A DNA stretch of 64,000 nt from the NCBI RefSeq assembly GCF_020564935.1, contig NZ_JAJCXB010000004.1, forward strand, positions 62,001 through 126,000. The letters are read 5' to 3'. Made by a program: the position numbers and the translations under genes. Shown here piece by piece: positions 9,390 to 17,756 of the stretch (positions are counted from its first letter, which is position 1; each line of letters starts with the position of its first letter). Origin of the DNA: Streptomyces pinistramenti (lineage in GTDB: Bacteria > Actinomycetota > Actinomycetes > Streptomycetales > Streptomycetaceae). The notes under the pieces are model-generated. The model saw only the letters and a program-made list of their open reading frames with translations. It searched no databases and was not told the DNA's origin.

Positions 9390-11534
9390 ATGAGCAACAT
9401 TCCTGAGACCGGCCGGACCTCCCGCGTCACGGTCCGCCTCGTCGCGATCCAGATCCTGGTCTTCTCCCTGCTGCTCACCCTGGGCGGCCGGCTCTGGTAC
9501 CTCCAGATCCGCAACGGCGAGGAGTACGCGAACAAGGCGAAGCGCAACCACGTCCAGCAGGTCGTCGACCCCGCCACCCGCGGCGCCATCCTCGACGCCC
9601 GCGGTGTGCCGCTCGCCGACAACCAGACCCGCCTGGTCGTCTCGGCCAGCCGCACCGAACTGCTGAAGATGAAGGACGACGGGAAGGCCGTCCTGGGTCG
9701 CCTCTCGAAGGTCCTGGGCATGTCCGAGCAGGAGATCCGCAACAAGGTCAGGCTCTGCGACGCCAAGACCCCGCAGCCCTGCTGGAACGGCTCCCCGTAC
9801 CAGCCCATCCCGATCACGGACGAGGCCACCACCCAGCAGGCACTCCAGATCCGCGAGCGGACCGAGGACTTCCCCGGCATCAGCGCCGAACCCACCGCCG
9901 TCCGCCGCTACGCCGCCCCCGGCAACGCCAGGTCCGCCCAGGTGCTCGGCTACCTCTCGCCGGTCACCGACGAGGAGATCAAGAAGGCCGAGCACAGCAA
10001 CTCACCGCTGCTGCGCTCCGACCAGATCGGCCGCTCGGGCCTGGAGCGGACATACGACAGCGCGCTGCGCGGCAAGGCAGGCGTCACCCGCTACGAGGTC
10101 GACAACCTCGGCCGGGTCATCGGCAAGGCCGAGAACGATCCGGCCGTACCGGGCTCCAACGTCGTCACCAGCATCGACGCCCGGGTGCAGGCCATAACGG
10201 AGAAGGAACTCGACCAGGCGATGAAGGACTCCCGCAAGGAGTTCGACAAGATCACCGGCCGTAACTACAAGGCCGACTCCGGGGCCGCGGTCGTCATGGA
10301 GGCGAAGACCGGCAGGGTGGTGGCGATGGCCTCCAGCCCGGCCTACGACCCCAACGCCTGGGTCGGCGGGATCAGCGGCAAGGACTACGCCCACCTGACC
10401 GGCAAGAATTCCAACTACCCGCTGCTCAACCGCGCGACGCAGGGGCAGTCCGCACCCGGCTCCATCTTCAAGGTCATCTCGACCTCGGCGGCCGTCAACG
10501 CCGGTTACCCGTTCAACGGCCACTATCCCTGCACCAGTTCCATGAACATCGGCGGCCAGACCTTCAAGAACTTCGAGTCCGAGAACTTCGGCCCGATCAG
10601 CCTCGGCCGGGCGCTGGAGGTCTCCTGCGACACCGTCTTCTACGGCCTCGCCTACCAGCAGTGGCAGAAGGACGGCGGCAACAAGCCCAAGAACAACGCC
10701 GCCGACTGGTTCTACAAGACCGCCCACCAGTTCGGCCTCGGCAAGAAGACCGGCATCGACCTCCCCGACGAGGTCAGCGGCCGGGTGCCGGACCGCAAAT
10801 GGAAGAAGAACTACTGGAAGGCCAACAAGGACGGCTGGTGCGCGCAGGGCAAGCACGGCAACGACTACGTCTCCAAGATCGCCAAGGAGAACTGCGAGTC
10901 CGGCATGAAGATGCGCGCCGGTGACTCCGTCAACTACTCCATCGGCCAGGGCGACACCCTCGTCACCCCGATCCAGATGGCGACCATCTACGGAGCCATC
11001 GCCAACGGCGGCACCCTCCACGACCCGACCCTCGGCAAGGCCGTCATCAGCCCCGACGGCAAGAGCGTCCAGGAGATCAAGCCCAGGGCGCACGGCAAGC
11101 TCCCCGACACCCCCAAGACGCTCCGGCAGATCGACTCGGCGCTCGCTGGTGTGGCCACCCGGGGCACCGCGGCCTGGCGCTTCCAGGGCTGGCCGCAGAA
11201 CAAGATCCCGATGCACGCCAAGACCGGTACCGCGGAGGTCTACGGCAAGCAGACGACCTCCTGGTTCGCGACGTACACCAAGGACTACACCGTCGTCATG
11301 ACCATCTCCCAGGGTGGTACCGGCTCCGGCGCATCGGGCCCGGCCGTACGCAAGATCTACAACGCGCTCTACGGCGTCAACGACAAGGGCGAGATCGATA
11401 AGAAGGCCGCCCTGCTGCCCGTCCCGCAGGCCGGGCTCCCCAAGATCGAGCGGGACGGCACGATCGAGGCCCAGCCCATCAAGCCGGTGGACGAGACGCC
11501 GCCGCCGGCCGCGGCGGGGAGGCGAGAGCAGTGA
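9390..11534 (+). CDS. mrdA: Penicillin-binding protein 2 (elongation transpeptidase)
   Basis: A 714-residue class B PBP that partners RodA in wall elongation. One span (about residues 16-36) is followed by the PBP dimerisation domain starting at RGAILDARGVPLADN and the transpeptidase domain with SIFK (S358, K361), SCD (412-414, the S-x-D variant of the second motif) and KTGT (K611). A Lys-rich, Cys-containing insert at about residues 470-510 (KWKKNYWKANKDGWC) lies between motifs two and three; it is longer than I expect for this class and may be an actinomycete feature. The start ATG follows GGAGGGG. The stop overlaps the rodA GTG. Confidence 0.95.
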   Translation: MSNIPETGRTSRVTVRLVAIQILVFSLLLTLGGRLWYLQIRNGEEYANKAKRNHVQQVVDPATRGAILDARGVPLADNQTRLVVSASRTELLKMKDDGKAVLGRLSKVLGMSEQEIRNKVRLCDAKTPQPCWNGSPYQPIPITDEATTQQALQIRERTEDFPGISAEPTAVRRYAAPGNARSAQVLGYLSPVTDEEIKKAEHSNSPLLRSDQIGRSGLERTYDSALRGKAGVTRYEVDNLGRVIGKAENDPAVPGSNVVTSIDARVQAITEKELDQAMKDSRKEFDKITGRNYKADSGAAVVMEAKTGRVVAMASSPAYDPNAWVGGISGKDYAHLTGKNSNYPLLNRATQGQSAPGSIFKVISTSAAVNAGYPFNGHYPCTSSMNIGGQTFKNFESENFGPISLGRALEVSCDTVFYGLAYQQWQKDGGNKPKNNAADWFYKTAHQFGLGKKTGIDLPDEVSGRVPDRKWKKNYWKANKDGWCAQGKHGNDYVSKIAKENCESGMKMRAGDSVNYSIGQGDTLVTPIQMATIYGAIANGGTLHDPTLGKAVISPDGKSVQEIKPRAHGKLPDTPKTLRQIDSALAGVATRGTAAWRFQGWPQNKIPMHAKTGTAEVYGKQTTSWFATYTKDYTVVMTISQGGTGSGASGPAVRKIYNALYGVNDKGEIDKKAALLPVPQAGLPKIERDGTIEAQPIKPVDETPPPAAAGRREQ

Positions 11535-12745
11535 CGACCAGCCCCACCTCCCGGATGTTCAACATCCGGCGCTACACCCCCGAACTCGGCACCTGGGGAA
11601 AGATCACCGCGCGCGACTCGGTGGTCCGCAAGCTGGACTGGATACTGCTGCTGTCGTGCGTGGTGCTGTCCCTGATCGGCGCACTCCTGGTTTTCTCCGC
11701 GACCCGCAACCGCACCGAGCTGAACCACGGTGACCCGTACTACTTCCTCCTGCGCCACCTGCTGAACACCGGCATCGGCATCGCCCTCGCGGCCTGCACC
11801 ATCTGGCTCGGCCACCGCACGCTGCGCGGCGCGATCCCGGTCCTCTACGGCCTGTCGATCGTGCTGGCGCTGCTCGTCCTGACCCCGCTCGGCTCCACCA
11901 TCAACGGCTCGCGCTCCTGGCTGGCGATCCCCGGCGGCTTCTCGCTCCAGCCCGCCGAATTCGTCAAGATCACCATCGCGCTGGGGATGGCGATGATCCT
12001 GGCCGCCAGGGTCGACGCGGGTGACCGCCCGCACCCCGACCACCGCACCGTCGTCCAGGCACTCGGCCTCGCGGCCGTCCCCGTCGGCGTCATCCTGCTG
12101 ATGCCCGACCTCGGCTCGGTCATGGTGCTGGGGGCCATCATCCTCGGCGTGCTGCTCGCCTCGGGCGCCTCCAACCGCTGGATCCTCGGCCTTCTCGGCA
12201 CCGGCGTCGTCGGCTGCCTCGCCATCTGGCAGTTCCAGCTGCTCGACGAGTACCAGATCGCCCGCTTCGCCGCCTTCGCCAACCCGAGCCTCGACCCGGC
12301 GGGCGTCGGCTACAACACCAACCAGGCCAGGATCGCCATCGGCGGCGGCGGACTCACCGGCTCCGGCCTCTTCCACGGCAGCCAGACCACCGGCCAGTTC
12401 GTTCCCGAGCAGCAGACCGACTTCATCTTCACGGTCGCGGGCGAGGAGCTGGGCTTTCTCGGTGCGGGCCTGATCATCGTCCTGCTCGGCGTCGTGCTGT
12501 GGCGGGCCTGCCGGATCGCCCGGGAGACGGGCGAGCTGTACGGCACGATCGTCGCCGCCGGCATCATCGCGTGGTTCTCCTTCCAGGCTTTCGAGAACAT
12601 CGGGATGACCCTCGGGATCATGCCGGTCACCGGCCTCCCGCTGCCGTTCGTGTCCTACGGCGGTACGTCCATGTTCGCGGTGTGGATCGCCATAGGGCTG
12701 TTGCAGTCGATCCGCGTGCAACGGCCGGTGTCGGCCTCGCGCTGA
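11531..12745 (+). CDS. rodA: Peptidoglycan glycosyltransferase RodA (SEDS family)
   Basis: A 404-residue SEDS protein with about ten spans that polymerises lipid II into glycan strands. Family hallmarks are the GSRSWLAIPGGFSLQPAEFVK segment around the first large loop, the LTGSGLFHGSQTTGQFVPEQQTDFIF motif, and the C-terminal LPFVSYGGTSM motif. The GTG start overlaps the stop of the PBP2 gene (GTGA), which points to a fixed 1:1 pairing of the two enzymes. In S. coelicolor the equivalent gene has been called sfr. A hairpin follows 19 bp after the stop. Confidence 0.96.
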   Translation: MTTSPTSRMFNIRRYTPELGTWGKITARDSVVRKLDWILLLSCVVLSLIGALLVFSATRNRTELNHGDPYYFLLRHLLNTGIGIALAACTIWLGHRTLRGAIPVLYGLSIVLALLVLTPLGSTINGSRSWLAIPGGFSLQPAEFVKITIALGMAMILAARVDAGDRPHPDHRTVVQALGLAAVPVGVILLMPDLGSVMVLGAIILGVLLASGASNRWILGLLGTGVVGCLAIWQFQLLDEYQIARFAAFANPSLDPAGVGYNTNQARIAIGGGGLTGSGLFHGSQTTGQFVPEQQTDFIFTVAGEELGFLGAGLIIVLLGVVLWRACRIARETGELYGTIVAAGIIAWFSFQAFENIGMTLGIMPVTGLPLPFVSYGGTSMFAVWIAIGLLQSIRVQRPVSASR

Positions 12746-12764
12746 CACCGCTTCCGCTCGGGCT

Positions 12765-12797
12765 CGGGCCCGGATCCGCTTGCCGGGTCCGGGCCCG
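12765..12797. terminator. Bidirectional terminator between rodA and a convergent gene
   Basis: Arms CGGGCCCGGATCCG (12765-12778) and CGGGTCCGGGCCCG (12784-12797) pair over 14 bp with one G-T wobble and a 5-nt loop. It lies between two stop codons and can serve both strands. Confidence 0.8.
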
Positions 12798-12799
12798 TC

Positions 12800-13264
12800 T
12801 CAATGGGTGTGCAGCTCGAACCACAGCCGTGTGGTCGGCGAGGCGTCCCGCGATGAGGTGGTGCCCCAGGCGTCGGCGAGGCGGCCGAGCAGCAGCGGGC
12901 CGAGGTCGGTGGGGCGGTCGTCGGCGGCGGACAGCCACACCGGCGAGACGGCAGCAGCCGGCCGCGGAACGGTTCTGCCGGGCTCGCCGTGCACACTGAT
13001 CCGTACGCCGTGGGCGCAGGTCAGGACGCGCAGCAGCAGGCCGTCGGAGCCGGGGACGAGCAGCGAGCGGGTGACCGCCTCCGATGTGAGCAGCACCGCG
13101 GTGTCCAGGAGCGGTGCGAGGCCGGTGCGGCGCAGCGTGGCGCGGACGAAATCGCGGGCGAGTTTCGCCGTGGCGGGAGCGCTCGGTGCGAGCAGCAGAT
13201 GCGGGCGGGCGCCGGCCGAGACGCGGACGGGTGTCCGGCCGGTGGCTGCGGTGCGTGGGTGCAC
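12800..13264 (-). CDS. Small ATP-binding protein (anti-sigma/HATPase-like)
   Basis: A 154-residue protein of the single-domain GHKL ATPase type that is very abundant in Streptomyces. Residues 30-65 (ATAKLARDFVRATLRR, then LLDTAVLLTSEAVTRSLL) match the first helices and N-box region of RsbW/SpoIIAB-like proteins, although the N-box Asn of the usual E-x-x-x-N pattern is replaced by Ser in EAVTRS. The G-box is also weak, so ATP binding is uncertain. The GTG at 13264 is chosen for its ideal GGGAGGGAG site 6 nt upstream; a longer frame to 13345 runs through a palindrome and is unlikely to be coding. Its partner and target are unknown. Confidence 0.72.
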   Translation of the reverse strand: MHPRTAATGRTPVRVSAGARPHLLLAPSAPATAKLARDFVRATLRRTGLAPLLDTAVLLTSEAVTRSLLVPGSDGLLLRVLTCAHGVRISVHGEPGRTVPRPAAAVSPVWLSAADDRPTDLGPLLLGRLADAWGTTSSRDASPTTRLWFELHTH

Positions 13265-13330
13265 GGGTGTCTCCCTCCCAGGAGGGGTCGAGTGAGCGCC
13301 GAAATGCCACCCTGCGTGGGTGACCGGTGA

Positions 13331-13351
13331 CACACGGTAATTCACCGTGTG
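13331..13351. promoter_or_regulatory. Palindrome upstream of the ATPase gene
   Basis: Perfect 8-bp inverted repeat, CACACGGT (13331-13338) and ACCGTGTG (13344-13351), spaced by AATTC. It lies 67-87 bp upstream of the GTG of the minus-strand ATPase gene and about 80 bp before the -35 of the divergent CHAD gene. The short AT-rich centre resembles a dimeric repressor site; no regulator is assigned. Confidence 0.5.
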
Positions 13352-13429
13352 CGGTGCGTGCCATTCGTTCTCCTGGACGCGTCATCCCTCGGGGGTGGCC
13401 ACCCCTGGCGAGTGGCCCGGACGGTCCCT

Positions 13430-13457
13430 GGCAGATATCGGCACATATGGCTAGATT
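13430..13457 (+). promoter_or_regulatory. Promoter of the CYTH/CHAD gene, leaderless arrangement
   Basis: TGGCAG (13430-13435), a 16-bp spacer and TAGATT (13452-13457) are followed after 6 nt by ATG at 13464. There is no Shine-Dalgarno site, so transcription should start at the ATG. Confidence 0.55.
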
Positions 13458-13463
13458 CGATGC

Positions 13464-14993
13464 ATGGCGGACACCGTGCGAGAAATCGAACGGAAGTATG
13501 CGGCCACGGACCGCACCCGGCTCCCCGACCTGACCGCGGTGCACGGGGTCGCCGCCGTGGTGGAGAAGGAGCCTGAGATCCTCGACGCCACCTACTACGA
13601 CACCGTCGCCCTGCGCCTCACCGCGCACGGCATCACGCTGCGGCGGCGGACCGGTGGCCACGACCCCGGCTGGCACCTGAAGCTGCCGGCGGGGCCGCAC
13701 GCGCGTGACGAGATCCAGGCGCCGCCCGCCGTCGAACTGCCCGGTGACCTGGCCGGACTCGTCCGCTCGCGGGTACGCGGCGCGGCACTGGTGCCGGTCA
13801 TGCGGCTGCGGACCCGGCGCGTGCGGCGGCAGCTCGTCGGCGCCGACGGCGCGGTGCTGGCGGAGATCGCGGTGGACGCGGTGCGTGCGGAGCGGCCGGG
13901 CGGTGCGGGCGGGGCCGTCACCTGGGCCGAGATCGAGGCGGAGGTGACGGCCGGCGGCGGTCCCGGCCTGCTGGACGCACTGGACGCCTGCCTGGTTGCG
14001 GGCGGAATCCGGCGCAGCGACGCCCCTTCCAAGCTCGCCCGCGCCCTGGCCGCCACCGCCCCCGTGGCGCGCCGGGTCGAGCGGCCCCCCGAGCGGAAGC
14101 GCTCCACCGCGACCGCCGGTGACGTCGTCCTGACCTACGCGCGCGAGCAGGCGCGGGTCATCGTCGCGCTGGATCCGGCGGTGCGGCGGGAGCTGCCCGA
14201 CGCGGTGCACCGGATGCGGGTCGCGACGCGCCGCCTGCGCAGCACGTTGCGCTCCTGCCGGGCGGTGCTCGACCGGACGGTGACCGACCCGGTAGCCGTC
14301 GAACTGAAGTGGCTGGCAGGGGAGTTGGGCGCGGACCGGGACCGCGAGGTGCTCGCCGCGCGGATCCAGGACGGGCTGGCGGCGCCGCCCGTGCCGCCGT
14401 GCGCCGAACCGGCACGCGCCCGGGTCCGCGCGTGGTCCCGGGCCCGCAGGAGCGGCTCGCGACGGCAGGTCGCCGTGGCCCTCGACGGGCGGCGCTACCT
14501 GGCGCTCCTGGACACCCTGGACGGTCTGCTCGCCGACCCGCCGCTGTGCAAGGCGGCGGGCCGGGCCCCGTGCAAGGTGCTGACGAAGGCCGTCCGCAAG
14601 GACTTCGCGCGGCTGGCCCGCCGGATGGCCGATGTGCCTGCCGCGCCGGCCGGGCCGCAGCGGGACCTGGCACTGCACGAGGCGCGCAAGGCGGCCAAGC
14701 GGGCGCGGTACGCGGCGGAGGCGGCGCGCCCGGCCCTGGGCGGGCGGGCCGAGCGGTTCGCCCGCCGGATCGCCGACCTGCAGCAGTTGCTGGGCGACCA
14801 CCACGACAGCGTGGTGGCGCGCGAGGCACTGCGTGAACTGGCCGGTGCGGCGCAGGAAGCAGGGGAGAGCGGATTCGCGTTCGGGGTGCTCCACGGCCGC
14901 GAGGAGGCGGTGGCGGCGGACCGGGAGCGGGAGCTGCCCGGCCGGTGGGCGAAGGCCGCACGGTCCGCCCGCCGCCTGGGCCTGACGGGCTGA
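13464..14993 (+). CDS. CYTH and CHAD domain protein
   Basis: A 509-residue cytoplasmic protein. Residues 1-200 form a CYTH (triphosphate tunnel metalloenzyme) domain beginning with the diagnostic ExExK signature (EIERKY, residues 6-11) and containing the paired basic strands ITLRRRTGG and WHLKLP. Residues about 220-500 form a CHAD helical domain with repeated conserved His/Arg pairs (HRMRVATRRLRSTLR, HEARKAAKRARYAAE). CYTH proteins act on triphosphates or polyphosphate, and CHAD domains bind polyphosphate granules in other bacteria, so a role in polyphosphate metabolism is likely but inferred. The start is supported by a leaderless promoter. A terminator begins inside the stop codon. Confidence 0.93.
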   Translation: MADTVREIERKYAATDRTRLPDLTAVHGVAAVVEKEPEILDATYYDTVALRLTAHGITLRRRTGGHDPGWHLKLPAGPHARDEIQAPPAVELPGDLAGLVRSRVRGAALVPVMRLRTRRVRRQLVGADGAVLAEIAVDAVRAERPGGAGGAVTWAEIEAEVTAGGGPGLLDALDACLVAGGIRRSDAPSKLARALAATAPVARRVERPPERKRSTATAGDVVLTYAREQARVIVALDPAVRRELPDAVHRMRVATRRLRSTLRSCRAVLDRTVTDPVAVELKWLAGELGADRDREVLAARIQDGLAAPPVPPCAEPARARVRAWSRARRSGSRRQVAVALDGRRYLALLDTLDGLLADPPLCKAAGRAPCKVLTKAVRKDFARLARRMADVPAAPAGPQRDLALHEARKAAKRARYAAEAARPALGGRAERFARRIADLQQLLGDHHDSVVAREALRELAGAAQEAGESGFAFGVLHGREEAVAADRERELPGRWAKAARSARRLGLTG

Positions 14994-15017
14994 CGGGCGG
15001 CCGGCGCGCCGCCCGTC
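14992..15017 (+). terminator. Terminator overlapping the stop codon of the CYTH/CHAD gene
   Basis: Perfect 10-bp repeat GACGGGCGGC (14992-15001) and GCCGCCCGTC (15008-15017), loop CGGCGC. The left arm starts at the second base of the TGA. Confidence 0.8.
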
Positions 15018-15079
15018 GTGACCCGGAGCGCACCATTGATCACCCCGGGCACACGTCAGGGCCGCCCCCTCGGGCACGT

Positions 15080-15085
15080 TAGGCT
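15080..15085 (+). promoter_or_regulatory. -10 box of the radical SAM gene
   Basis: TAGGCT lies 38 nt before the ATG at 15124, which would give a 5' leader of about 32 nt. No convincing -35 was seen, so this is tentative. Confidence 0.4.
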
Positions 15086-15123
15086 TGAGGGTCACCCCCC
15101 GCCCGCTGACGAAAGATCCCACG

Positions 15124-17046
15124 ATGCCTGTCGAGTCGGTCTTCCCACGCCTGGAGGCCCTCCTCCCGCACGTCCAGAAGCCGATTCAATACGTCGGCGG
15201 CGAGCTGAACTCCACCGTCAAGGAGTGGGACGACTGCGACGTCCGCTGGTCGCTGATGTACCCGGACGCGTACGAGGTCGGCCTCCCCAATCAGGGCGTC
15301 ATGATCCTTTACGAGGTCCTCAACGAGCGCGAGGGCGTGCTCGCCGAGCGCACGTACAGCGTGTGGCCGGACCTCGAAGCGCTGATGCGCGAGCACGGCG
15401 TGCCGCAGTTCACCGTCGACGCGCACCGCCCGGTCAGCGCCTTCGACGTGCTCGGTGTCTCCTTCTCCACCGAGCTGGGTTACACCAACCTGCTCACCGC
15501 CCTGGACCTCGCGGGCATCCCGATCGAGGCCAAGGACCGCACGGACGACCACCCGCTGATCCTCGCGGGCGGCCACGCGGCCTTCAACCCGGAGCCGATC
15601 GCGGACTTCCTGGACTGCGCGGTCGTCGGCGACGGCGAGCAGGCGGTGCTGGAGATCACCGACATCATCCGTGCCTGGAAGGCCGAGGGCCGTCCGGGCG
15701 GGCGCGACGAGCTGCTGTTCCGCCTCGCGAAGACCGGCAGCGTCTACGTCCCCAAGTTCTACGACGTGGAGTACCTCGCCGACGGGCGCATCTCGCGCGT
15801 CGTGCCGAACCGCTCCGGCGTCCCGTGGCGGGTGTCCAAGCACACCGTCATGGACCTGGACGAGTGGCCCTACCCCAAGCAGCCGCTCGTCCCCCTGGCC
15901 GAGACCGTCCACGAACGGATGTCGGTCGAAATCTTCCGTGGCTGCACCCGCGGCTGTCGTTTCTGCCAGGCCGGCATGATCACGCGCCCCGTACGGGAGC
16001 GAAGCATCACCGGCATCGGCGAGATGGTGGACAAGGGGCTGAAGGCCACGGGATTCGAGGAGGTCGGCCTGTTGTCGCTGTCCTCCGCGGACCACACCGA
16101 GATCGGCGAGGTGGCCAAGGGCCTCGCCGACCGGTACGAAGAGGACAAGATCGGTCTGTCGCTGCCGTCGACCCGCGTCGACGCCTTCAACATCGATCTT
16201 GCCAACGAGCTGACGCGCAACGGCCGTCGCTCGGGACTGACCTTCGCCCCCGAGGGCGGCTCGGAGCGCATCCGCAAGGTCATCAACAAGATGGTCTCGG
16301 AAGAGGACCTGATCAGGACCGTCTCCACCGCCTACGGCAACGGCTGGCGGCAGGTGAAGCTGTACTTCATGTGCGGCCTGCCCACCGAGACCGACGAGGA
16401 CGTCCTCCAGATCGGCGACATGGCGGTCAACGTCATCGCCGAGGGCCGCAAGGTATCCGGTCAGAACGACATCCGCTGCACGGTCTCCATCGGCGGTTTC
16501 GTGCCCAAGCCGCACACGCCGTTCCAGTGGGCCCCGCAGCTCTCCGCCGAGGAGACCGACGCCCGGCTGACCAAGCTGCGCGACAAGATCCGCGGCGACA
16601 AGAAGTACGGCCGCTCCATCGGCTTCCGCTACCACGACGGCAAGCCCGGCATCGTCGAGGGCCTGCTCTCCCGCGGTGACCGCCGCATCGGCTCGGTCAT
16701 CCGCGCCGTCTACGAAGGCGGCGGCCGCTTCGACGGCTGGCGCGAGCACTTCTCCTACGACCGCTGGATGAAGGCCGCCGACGAGACGCTGCCCGCCTTC
16801 GGCGTCGACGTCGCCTGGTACACCACCCGCGAGCGCACGTACGAGGAGGTCCTGCCCTGGGATCACCTCGACTCCGGCCTCGACAAGGACTGGCTCTGGG
16901 AGGACTGGCAGGACGCGCTCGACGAGACCGAGGTCGAGGACTGCCGCTGGACCCCGTGCTTCGACTGCGGCGTGTGTCCGCAACTCGACCTCGACATTCA
17001 AATCGGGCCGACCGGCAAGAAGCTGCTGCCGCTGTCGGTGAAGTGA
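15124..17046 (+). CDS. TIGR03960 family B12-binding-type radical SAM protein
   Basis: A 640-residue protein. Residues 30-200 look like a cobalamin-binding-type Rossmann region (PDAYEVGLPNQGVMILYEVLN). The radical SAM core follows with the cluster motif CTRGCRFC (C274, C278, C281), then an SLPSTRVDAFN strand and the C-terminal CFDCGVCPQ segment, which could bind another metal cluster. Family members pair with a TIGR03936/DUF2344 protein, sometimes fused to it; here the partner is separate at 18707. The family usually sits upstream of RNase E/G (rne at 19772) and L21/L27 genes, suggesting a ribosome- or RNA-linked modification, but the substrate is unknown to me. The ATG at 15124 is preferred to a GTG 39 bp upstream because of the TAGGCT box. 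Confidence 0.93.
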   Translation: MPVESVFPRLEALLPHVQKPIQYVGGELNSTVKEWDDCDVRWSLMYPDAYEVGLPNQGVMILYEVLNEREGVLAERTYSVWPDLEALMREHGVPQFTVDAHRPVSAFDVLGVSFSTELGYTNLLTALDLAGIPIEAKDRTDDHPLILAGGHAAFNPEPIADFLDCAVVGDGEQAVLEITDIIRAWKAEGRPGGRDELLFRLAKTGSVYVPKFYDVEYLADGRISRVVPNRSGVPWRVSKHTVMDLDEWPYPKQPLVPLAETVHERMSVEIFRGCTRGCRFCQAGMITRPVRERSITGIGEMVDKGLKATGFEEVGLLSLSSADHTEIGEVAKGLADRYEEDKIGLSLPSTRVDAFNIDLANELTRNGRRSGLTFAPEGGSERIRKVINKMVSEEDLIRTVSTAYGNGWRQVKLYFMCGLPTETDEDVLQIGDMAVNVIAEGRKVSGQNDIRCTVSIGGFVPKPHTPFQWAPQLSAEETDARLTKLRDKIRGDKKYGRSIGFRYHDGKPGIVEGLLSRGDRRIGSVIRAVYEGGGRFDGWREHFSYDRWMKAADETLPAFGVDVAWYTTRERTYEEVLPWDHLDSGLDKDWLWEDWQDALDETEVEDCRWTPCFDCGVCPQLDLDIQIGPTGKKLLPLSVK

Positions 17047-17091
17047 TCGCGAGCAGGGCGGGCGTCAAGTAGCCCTGTCGGAAAGGCAGTT

Positions 17092-17125
17092 CGGCCCGGC
17101 CACCGGAAATGCGGTGGCCGGGCCG
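17092..17125 (+). terminator. Terminator after the radical SAM gene
   Basis: Perfect 13-bp repeat CGGCCCGGCCACC (17092-17104) and GGTGGCCGGGCCG (17113-17125) with an 8-nt loop. It separates the radical SAM gene from the GNAT gene 25 bp further on. Confidence 0.85.
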
Positions 17126-17150
17126 ACGGCTGTGCGGAGACACTGGTGCG

Positions 17151-17714
17151 ATGCCGCAGCTCATCGCACCCACGGTCCGCGTACAGGCGTCCTTCCTCCA
17201 GGCCATGGCGGAGTTCCGCGCCGAGGGCCGGGGCGAGGAAGGCGACGGCTCGGCGGTGGCCCGCGAGATCAGGGCGTACGCCGACCGGTGGCACGACCCC
17301 GCCGTCTTCGCCGAATACGCCGCCTGGCTGCGCTCCATGACCGAGGAGAAGACCGCCGTGGCGCTCGGGTACGTCCCCTGCGACAACCTCTGGTACGTCG
17401 AAGGCGACACCTACCTGGGCCGCCTCGGTCTGCGCCACCGGCTCAACGACTTCCTCTGCGAGTACGGCGGCCACATCGGCTACGACGTACGCCCCACCGC
17501 CCGCCGCCGCGGCCACGCCACCGCGATGCTCCGCGCGGCACTGCCGTGGGCCCGCACGCGCGGCCTCGACCAGGTGCTGGTCACCTGCGATGCCGCCAAC
17601 GAGCCCTCCCGTAAGGTCATCGAGGCGTGCGGCGGCGCGTTCGACGACCGTCGCGGGGCCAAGCTCCGCTACTGGGTGCCCACGGGTGCCCCGGCGGAGC
17701 GCCCGCGCAGGTGA
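17151..17714 (+). CDS. GNAT family N-acetyltransferase
   Basis: A 187-residue cytoplasmic acyl-CoA transferase. After a helical N-terminus, the segment ending GGHIGYDVRPTARRRGHATAML contains the acetyl-CoA pyrophosphate loop (R-R-R-G-H-A), followed by a VTCDAANEPSRKVIEACGG motif typical of the C-terminal half of this fold. The target is unknown. The ATG at 17151 is used; an upstream extension to 17109 would start inside the hairpin. It lies between the two halves of the radical SAM module but has its own transcription unit, because a terminator precedes it. Confidence 0.85.
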   Translation: MPQLIAPTVRVQASFLQAMAEFRAEGRGEEGDGSAVAREIRAYADRWHDPAVFAEYAAWLRSMTEEKTAVALGYVPCDNLWYVEGDTYLGRLGLRHRLNDFLCEYGGHIGYDVRPTARRRGHATAMLRAALPWARTRGLDQVLVTCDAANEPSRKVIEACGGAFDDRRGAKLRYWVPTGAPAERPRR

Positions 17715-17756
17715 GGCACGTGATCGTCAGGAAGTGAAGGACCGGGGGAACGGCGC